DNA of 19,136 nucleotides from positions 24,697-43,832 of the forward strand of contig DGYA01000051.1 in the NCBI GenBank assembly GCA_002396505.1, given 5' to 3'. This document shows, one piece after another, positions 14,848-19,136 of this stretch. Under the pieces are notes generated by a model. The model did not search any database and was not told the origin of the DNA. It saw only the letters and a program-made list of their open reading frames with translations. Numbering within the stretch: the first letter of the stretch is position 1; each line of letters starts with the position of its first letter. Position numbers and translations under genes: made by a program. Source of the stretch: Cyanobacteria bacterium UBA5018 (GTDB lineage: Bacteria > Cyanobacteriota > Cyanobacteriia > PCC-6307 > Cyanobiaceae).

Positions 14848-15360
14848 ATGCGAGCTCTCTACCCAGGCAGCTTCGACCCGCTCACCCTCGGGCATCTCGA
14901 TTTGATCGAGCGCAGCGCCCGCCTGTTCGATTCGGTGGTGGTGGCGGTGCTGGAAAACCCCAACAAGCAGGCAGCCTTCCCCCTGGAGCAACGGCTGACC
15001 CAACTGCGGCAAGCCACGCGGCATCTCAGCGCGGTGGAGGTGGCCAGTTTCGATGGCCTCACCGTGGAGTTCGCCAGCCGCTGCCAGGCCCAGGTGATCC
15101 TGCGGGGTCTGCGCGCCCTCAGTGATTTCGAATTTGAACTGCAAATAGCCCACACCAACCACAGCCTGGCTCCCCAGGTGGAGACCCTCTTCCTTGCCAC
15201 TTCGGTGCAGCACAGCTTTCTAAGCAGCTCAGTGGTGAAGGAGGTGGCCCGCTTTGGCGGCAACGTGCGCCATCTGGTGCCGCCGGCGGTGGCCGCCGAC
15301 CTGGCCAGGCTCTTTAATCGAGTGGCTTCCGAGAGCACCCGCCAAGACCCCCATGGCTGA
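14848..15360 (+). CDS. coaD: Phosphopantetheine adenylyltransferase
   Basis: CoaD joins 4'-phosphopantetheine and ATP to make dephospho-CoA, the penultimate step of coenzyme A synthesis, in the cytoplasm. The 170 residues fit the usual length of about 160. YPGSFDPLTLGHLDLI at 5-20 includes the nucleotidyltransferase T-x-G-H motif (His16). Lys40 in NPNKQAAF, RGLRALSDFEFELQIA (86-101) and SFLSSSVVKEVA (123-134) are all present. The last about ten residues (STRQDPHG) lie beyond the core domain. The stop codon overlaps the start of the next gene by eight bases. Confidence 0.97.
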   Translation: MRALYPGSFDPLTLGHLDLIERSARLFDSVVVAVLENPNKQAAFPLEQRLTQLRQATRHLSAVEVASFDGLTVEFASRCQAQVILRGLRALSDFEFELQIAHTNHSLAPQVETLFLATSVQHSFLSSSVVKEVARFGGNVRHLVPPAVAADLARLFNRVASESTRQDPHG

Positions 15361-16276
15361 ACCGATCATCGCCGTGCTCGAACAGCTCGACCAGCTCGAA
15401 GAAATCGTGCTGGAGGGCAGCCGCATCCCCTTCAGTGGCGGTCGGCTGGTAAATGAACAGGACGCCGCTGAAGTGATCGACGCCCTGCGCGATGCCCTGC
15501 CGGTGCAGTTGGAAGAGGCGGTCAAGCTGATCAGCCAGCGCGAGGAGTTCATCGAAAAGGCCCGCTCCCAGGCAGAAGAGATCGTGGCCCAGGGAAGACG
15601 CGAGCGGGAGCAGCTGATCCAAACCGCCTCGGTGCGTCAGGAGGCGGAACGGCAGGTGTTGGAGATGCGCGAACAGACCCGCCAGCAATGCGAGCAACTG
15701 CAGCTGCAGGTGCGCCAGCAGATAGCCCATGCGGAGCAGGATCACCAGACCCGCCTGGCCCAGATGGAGCAGCAGTTTGCTGCGCGCCGCCAGCAGCTGG
15801 AGCAGGAGGCCGCCGATCGCAACCGCCAGCTGGGGGAACAGCACGAGCGCAGCCGCCAGCAGGCCATGGGCGAGCTGGAAAAGATTCGCCAAGAAGGCCT
15901 GAGGCTGCAAAGAGAAAGCCAGGTGGAGGCGGAGCGGTTGCAGAACGACGCCCTGCAGTTCCGCCAGCAGACCCAACAGCAGTGCGATGCCCTGGTGATC
16001 CGCAGCCGCCAGGAGGCCGCCACCATCCAGGACGGCGCCAACAAATACGCCGAACAGGTGCTGGGGGAACTGGAGACTCGGCTCAAAGAAATGAGCCAAG
16101 TGGTGCTGGGGGGCAGACAGGAACTGGGCCGCATGATGGCCGCCCAAATCACCGCTGTCGACCGCCAGCGCTCACCCTTGGCAGCTGATCAACCAACCCC
16201 AGCCGCCCCCAGCCAGGGGAGCCGCAGCCGGCGGGTGGCCAACCGGCTGCGCAATGTGGCCGATCGCTTCGGCTGA
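15353..16276 (+). CDS. Long coiled-coil protein, DivIVA/Cdv3-like
   Basis: The 307 residues resemble the cyanobacterial DivIVA-like cell-division family that includes Cdv3. The N-terminus has LEQLDQLEEIVLEGSRIPFSGGRLVNEQD and VIDALRDALPVQLEEAV (about 9-57). A nearly unbroken Gln/Glu/Arg-rich coiled coil follows (about 55-255), then ANKYAEQVLGELETRLKEM, a disordered linker and a basic end (SRSRRVANRLRNVADRFG). In the family this kind of protein helps place the division ring; the assignment is from pattern and needs a profile match. An ATP synthase b-subunit-like annotation is a common false lead, since there is no membrane segment. The ATG at 15353 lies in the coaD end (ATGGCTGA overlap); a start at 15254 would only translate coaD out of frame. 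Confidence 0.72.
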   Translation: MAEPIIAVLEQLDQLEEIVLEGSRIPFSGGRLVNEQDAAEVIDALRDALPVQLEEAVKLISQREEFIEKARSQAEEIVAQGRREREQLIQTASVRQEAERQVLEMREQTRQQCEQLQLQVRQQIAHAEQDHQTRLAQMEQQFAARRQQLEQEAADRNRQLGEQHERSRQQAMGELEKIRQEGLRLQRESQVEAERLQNDALQFRQQTQQQCDALVIRSRQEAATIQDGANKYAEQVLGELETRLKEMSQVVLGGRQELGRMMAAQITAVDRQRSPLAADQPTPAAPSQGSRSRRVANRLRNVADRFG

Positions 16277-16286
16277 CTTTTAGCCG
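16270..16286. terminator. Small hairpin across the two convergent stop codons
   Basis: CGGCT at 16270-16274 pairs with AGCCG at 16282-16286 over a 7-base loop. The structure spans the stop codon of the coiled-coil gene and the stop codon of dacB, which are only three bases apart. A short T-run lies in the loop and not after the stem, so a terminator role on either strand is weak. It may simply be chance. Confidence 0.3.
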
Positions 16287-17755
16287 GGCTGAGCGCTGCA
16301 TAGCTCGGTCTTCAGCACCTGGAGCAGCACCTGGCGAATCGTGTCATTGGGCAGGCTGGCGCCATTGCTGATCGAGCTCACATAGCGGGGGCCATCGGCG
16401 GTCTCCAGCACCCCGCTGATCGAGCGCACTCCGGTGAGCGTGCCGGTCTTGGCGAATAGCCGACCTTCAATCGGGGTGCCGATGAACAGGTTGCGCAGGG
16501 TGCCGCGCCGCCCTGCCACGGCCATGGAGGCCAGGTACTGGTTGGCATAGGGATGCTGATTCATCCTCAGCAGCAGGGCAGCCAGAAAACGACTGGTAAG
16601 CCGGTTACTGCGATCCAGACCACTGCCATCGGCCACCATCACCCCCTCCATCGGCAGTCCCTGCTCCGCCAACCACTGCATCTCGCGGCTGCGGGCCTGC
16701 TGAAGGTCCCAGGTGCCAGCACCCTGGCGCAGGAGCACCTCAGCGGTGAAGTTATGGCTCTCGGTATTGGCCAGGCTGAGCAGGTTGAACATCGGCGCCG
16801 AGGGCTCCTGGTGCACCAGCACCGCATCGGCGGGTAGGGGCAGGCGGGCGGAAACCAGGCTGAGCTGGGCCTGGCTGCCCTGCTGGGCAAGGGATTTAGC
16901 CAGCAGGCTGCGCAACCGGGCCGGTGGATTGGCGACGGCGGCGTAGATGGCGTTACTAGTGACGGCCAGGCGAGTTACCGGGGCGCCGTAGGAATAAAAG
17001 CGGTCATCTGGATTCCAGCCCTGGGGCCACCAGGCCTGGGGTGGTTCCTCGGCCAGCTGCAGCCGCAGCAGCGAGGGCTGGACACCATCGCCACCGTTGG
17101 CACTGCCATTGGTATTGGCACTGCCATTGGTATTGGCATTGGTGGCAAGAGCGAGGCGGGCAAAGCGCTGCAACTGGGGCAGGGCAAGATCGGGATCACC
17201 CTCGCCGGTGAGCCGGAAGCTGCCGTCACCCAGGCGCCACAACTGGGTATTGAGGTGATAGTCGGGGCCGAGACGATCCAGGGCGTAGGCCGTGCTCACC
17301 AGTTTTTGATTGGAGGCCGGCAGGCGCGGGGCCTGGCCATTGACATCGGCCAGCAACCTGCCCTGGGCATCGGCGACGCTGATGCTCCACACAGCTGCTT
17401 CGCCACCAACAATGGCCCGCAGGCGCTGTTGCAGGGCCGGGCAACTCACCTGGCGCTGCAGCAGCGGCAGCCCCAGGGGCGGCGGCGAGGCGGGCAGGGA
17501 GGCCAGGGGAACCTGGTACTGGCCGGGGGAATAGAGGCTGAGACTGGGTCCCCGATGGACCTCCCCTGGCTCGGATAGGGCAGCTCGGACCTGATCCGCT
17601 TCAGCTGCTGAGGCCTGAACCATCGCCGCCTGAGCTAAGAGCGGCTGGGGCGCCAGAGGCTTTGCCAGAGCAGACTTGGGCTGGCTAGCGAGTAGCGGTA
17701 GACCGGCGAGCAGGGTCAGGTGCCAGAGGGCAAGGCTGGAAAGAACACCGGCCAT
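16280..17755 (-). CDS. dacB: D-alanyl-D-alanine carboxypeptidase/endopeptidase, PBP4 type
   Basis: This S13-family penicillin-binding protein trims D-Ala or cuts 4-3 peptidoglycan cross-links outside the inner membrane. All three active-site motifs are present: S148-N-Q-K151 (nucleophile Ser148) in LPASNQKLVSTA, S333-H-N335 in ESHNFTAEVLLR, and K436-T-G438 in FAKTGTLTGVRS. DGSGLDRSNRLTS (376-388) is also typical. Residues 1-31 form a signal peptide ending ALA. About 32-100 is a Pro/Ala-rich segment before the catalytic domain, and an Asn/Thr/Gly/Ser repeat (205-222) interrupts it. At 491 residues it is close to E. coli PBP4 (477). It starts four bases after the DUF4330 stop and ends three bases from the convergent coiled-coil gene. 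Confidence 0.94.
   Translation of the reverse strand: MAGVLSSLALWHLTLLAGLPLLASQPKSALAKPLAPQPLLAQAAMVQASAAEADQVRAALSEPGEVHRGPSLSLYSPGQYQVPLASLPASPPPLGLPLLQRQVSCPALQQRLRAIVGGEAAVWSISVADAQGRLLADVNGQAPRLPASNQKLVSTAYALDRLGPDYHLNTQLWRLGDGSFRLTGEGDPDLALPQLQRFARLALATNANTNGSANTNGSANGGDGVQPSLLRLQLAEEPPQAWWPQGWNPDDRFYSYGAPVTRLAVTSNAIYAAVANPPARLRSLLAKSLAQQGSQAQLSLVSARLPLPADAVLVHQEPSAPMFNLLSLANTESHNFTAEVLLRQGAGTWDLQQARSREMQWLAEQGLPMEGVMVADGSGLDRSNRLTSRFLAALLLRMNQHPYANQYLASMAVAGRRGTLRNLFIGTPIEGRLFAKTGTLTGVRSISGVLETADGPRYVSSISNGASLPNDTIRQVLLQVLKTELCSAQPG
17090..17143 (-). repeat. In-frame 18-base tandem repeat in dacB
   Basis: Residues 205-222 of the PBP4-type protein read TNANTNGSANTNGSANGG, two full ANTNGS units with partial copies on both sides. 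The plus-strand unit is close to TTGGCACTGCCATTGGTA. The insertion lies between conserved parts of the catalytic domain, where S13 enzymes carry variable extra domains, so it is probably a flexible surface loop. Confidence 0.85.
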
Positions 17756-17759
17756 CTGC

Positions 17760-18290
17760 CTAGCGCCCCACCTGGAGGGCTGTGACGCTACCGCTCACCC
17801 GAAATGAATTGCCCTCCAGTTCAATCGGCGTGCCAATTTTTATGTTCTGGTTGCCAAACACCACGCCGCCTTCGCCCTTGAGCCCCTGGCCGGCCAGCAA
17901 AAAGCGGGCATCCAGCGTCCCGAAGGTGGCCTGATTGGGATCTGTGGCGGTAACCACGTAACCATCTGGCTGCACTGCAACCAGCTTGCGCTGAAGGATT
18001 CCCACGTTCTTGATTGCCACAGAACCGTGGGGCTGGTTGCGAATCACAATCGCCACCTTTCCCTCCTGGCGCGCCGCATTCACCAGCGCGGCTGGATTGG
18101 CCACGGGAATCCCCCTCACGTCAACGGTGACCATCACGGGCACCACTTTGCCGGTGGCCTTGGCGATGACACCGCTCAGCTTGGGACTCCAAATCACGCC
18201 TACGGCGGCGAACAGCACCGCCACCGCCGCTCCCAGATCCACCAGGCTCAAGGAGCGGCTAGATGGGGGGGTTCCGGTCTCAGCAGCCAT
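17760..18290 (-). CDS. DUF4330 membrane-anchored protein
   Basis: The 176 residues match the cyanobacterial DUF4330 family, whose function is unknown. A single membrane segment lies at about 17-34 (VDLGAAVAVLFAAVGVIW). It is followed by a beta-rich domain with VTVDVRGIP (54-62), IVIRNQPHGSVAIKNVG and a closing IGTPIELEGNSFRVSGSV. The predicted arrangement is a short cytoplasmic N-terminus with the main domain outside the membrane. Its stop lies four bases before the dacB start, so the two are likely co-transcribed and may both act at the envelope, by inference from position. Confidence 0.82.
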   Translation of the reverse strand: MAAETGTPPSSRSLSLVDLGAAVAVLFAAVGVIWSPKLSGVIAKATGKVVPVMVTVDVRGIPVANPAALVNAARQEGKVAIVIRNQPHGSVAIKNVGILQRKLVAVQPDGYVVTATDPNQATFGTLDARFLLAGQGLKGEGGVVFGNQNIKIGTPIELEGNSFRVSGSVTALQVGR

Positions 18291-18357
18291 CGGAGGATTC
18301 GGTTTCGCAACAGTTTACGGAGCTTGCCAAGCTGGCACCAGAGCCGAGCCATTGGAA
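18291..18357. promoter_or_regulatory. Gap between DUF1995 and DUF4330 genes with a near-perfect palindrome
   Basis: Within this 67-base gap AGCTTG (18321-18326) and CAAGCT (18328-18333) form an inverted repeat around one central base. It sits about 31 bases before the DUF4330 start on the minus strand. Its size and position would suit an operator or a weak hairpin, but no regulator is known from the sequence. Confidence 0.3.
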
Positions 18358-19047
18358 CTAGCGGCCCAAGCCCTCGATCAGGGCATCGAGAGCCCGCAGA
18401 TTGCCCGCCAAGCCCATTCCAGCGTCACCGGCGAGGGCCTCTGCTATCTGTTCACCGTCGGGCTTGCGTTCAAACCGCTCGGCCAGGCGGAAGCCGTCGG
18501 CATCTTCGCGGTACAGCTGCCATTGGTCGGGATAGGAGCGCCGCAGCACCCCTTCAGCCAGGGGCTGCAGGCAGTAGGCCGCCTGCCACTGGGCGCCAAA
18601 GCCGCGGCGGCGCTCGCGGGCCACGCTGCCAATGCCCACGGCGGCATCTTCCAATCGGCCGTTGAGCGTCACCACGCCGCCCCGGTGCTGTTGGCAGAGC
18701 TGCTCAAAGCTGCTGTAGTCGGCGGGGGAGGGAGCCACCGCCAGCAGCAGCCCCTCGCTGGTCCCCTGGCCCTGTTGGCGCAGCAGGGAATTGAAATCGC
18801 CGCAGCGCTCCGCCAGGTCTGGTCCATCGCGCTTGGCCAGAGCCGCGGCGCCGGCATCGGCAAACAGCAGGCGCGGCTGCTTGCCGGCCGCCACCAACTG
18901 GCGGGTCAAACGCAGCGCCAGCGGCAGCAACCGCAGGCCCTCAAAACGCCACTCCACTGTCCAGCGGCCGTTGGCATCGGCCGTTAGGGCGGCGAGCAGG
19001 GCTTCGCGGGCCTGGACTTCGGCGGCGGCCAGGTCGGCAGGGAGCAC
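18358..19047 (-). CDS. DUF1995 family protein
   Basis: The 229 residues resemble the DUF1995 family of cyanobacteria and plastids. Some plant members are linked to photosystem assembly; no biochemical role can be read here. Seen features are an N-terminal helical part (LPADLAAAEVQAREALLAAL), a Rossmann-like pattern of strands (RLLFADAGAAALAKRD, LLLAVAPSP, GVVTLNGRL), and a C-terminal AAYCLQPLAEGVLRRSYPDQWQLYRED. There is no signal peptide or membrane segment. The start is a GTG at 19045-19047, 25 bases after the stop of the upstream gene. No ATG was found between that stop and the GTG. Confidence 0.72.
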   Translation of the reverse strand: MLPADLAAAEVQAREALLAALTADANGRWTVEWRFEGLRLLPLALRLTRQLVAAGKQPRLLFADAGAAALAKRDGPDLAERCGDFNSLLRQQGQGTSEGLLLAVAPSPADYSSFEQLCQQHRGGVVTLNGRLEDAAVGIGSVARERRRGFGAQWQAAYCLQPLAEGVLRRSYPDQWQLYREDADGFRLAERFERKPDGEQIAEALAGDAGMGLAGNLRALDALIEGLGR

Positions 19048-19072
19048 GGCAGCGGGGCGTCTGGCGCCGACC

Positions 19073-19136
19073 CTACCGAGCCTCCAGCTCTGCCTGGGCC
19101 CGCGCCAGGGCAGCGGGCACCACGGCGAGATCCGCT
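19073..19136 (-). CDS. 3' end of an unidentified gene, cut by the window edge
   Basis: The minus-strand frame entering from the right edge reads ADLAVVPAALARAQAELEAR and stops at 19073-19075. The Ala/Glu/Arg-rich helix with coding-like composition, and the 25-base gap to the DUF1995 start, suggest the last 20 residues of a gene in the same run. Too little is present to name it. Confidence 0.5.
   Translation of the reverse strand, partial: ADLAVVPAALARAQAELEAR

Noticed and set aside
15314..16147. Minus-strand 277-residue open frame opposite the coiled-coil gene
   Set aside because: It is a Leu/Ala/His-rich antisense reading of the Gln/Glu-rich coiled coil, without family motifs; the plus strand has the expected overlap with coaD.
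18010..18987. Plus-strand 325-residue open frame across DUF4330 and DUF1995
   Set aside because: It spans two genes and their intergenic gap on the opposite strand, and its translation has no recognisable domain.

Overview
The window looks like chromosomal DNA from a high-GC picocyanobacterium of the Synechococcus/Cyanobium type. The evidence is the set of protein families: a cobalamin-dependent MetH, a CobN-type cobaltochelatase subunit, a HemJ-type protoporphyrinogen oxidase, DUF4330 and DUF1995 proteins, a cyanobacterial DivIVA/Cdv3-like coiled-coil protein next to coaD, and several short proteins of the kind confined to this lineage. Genes are packed tightly, often with 4-base start/stop overlaps. 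No IS element, phage gene, tRNA, rRNA or CRISPR array was seen. The clade assignment is an inference from protein content and by-eye composition.

Layout, left to right. (1) 1-313 has no identified gene and contains a nested inverted repeat at 202-247. (2) 314-5499, minus strand: ilvE, then metH, then a 90-residue protein of unknown function, with gaps under 30 bases, probably one transcript. (3) 5567-9415, plus strand: cobN, divergent from ilvE across 67 bases. (4) 9600-14701, minus strand: a compact six-gene run read as flavin-reductase-domain protein, uvrC, small exported protein, hemJ, PHP-domain phosphoesterase and a 181-residue lineage protein. (5) 14848-16276, plus strand: coaD overlapping a DivIVA/Cdv3-like gene. 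(6) 16280-19136, minus strand: the 3' end of an unidentified gene, DUF1995, DUF4330 and dacB (PBP4-type).

Functionally this is mostly housekeeping: methionine and branched-chain amino acid metabolism, corrinoid and heme synthesis, CoA synthesis, nucleotide excision repair, peptidoglycan trimming and a probable cell-division factor. A corrinoid maker (cobN) and a corrinoid user (metH) lie in neighbouring divergent transcripts.

I saw no new multi-gene system. The most unusual structure is a set of short tandem repeats inside or at the ends of conserved genes: ten 18-base units at the start of metH, nine 15-base units at the end of uvrC, about three and a half 12-base units inside cobN, two 18-base units inside dacB, and a 14-base repeat in the coaD promoter region. 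The coding repeats all keep the reading frame; the intergenic one has a unit that is not a multiple of three. They give MetH and UvrC long low-complexity tails that their E. coli counterparts lack.
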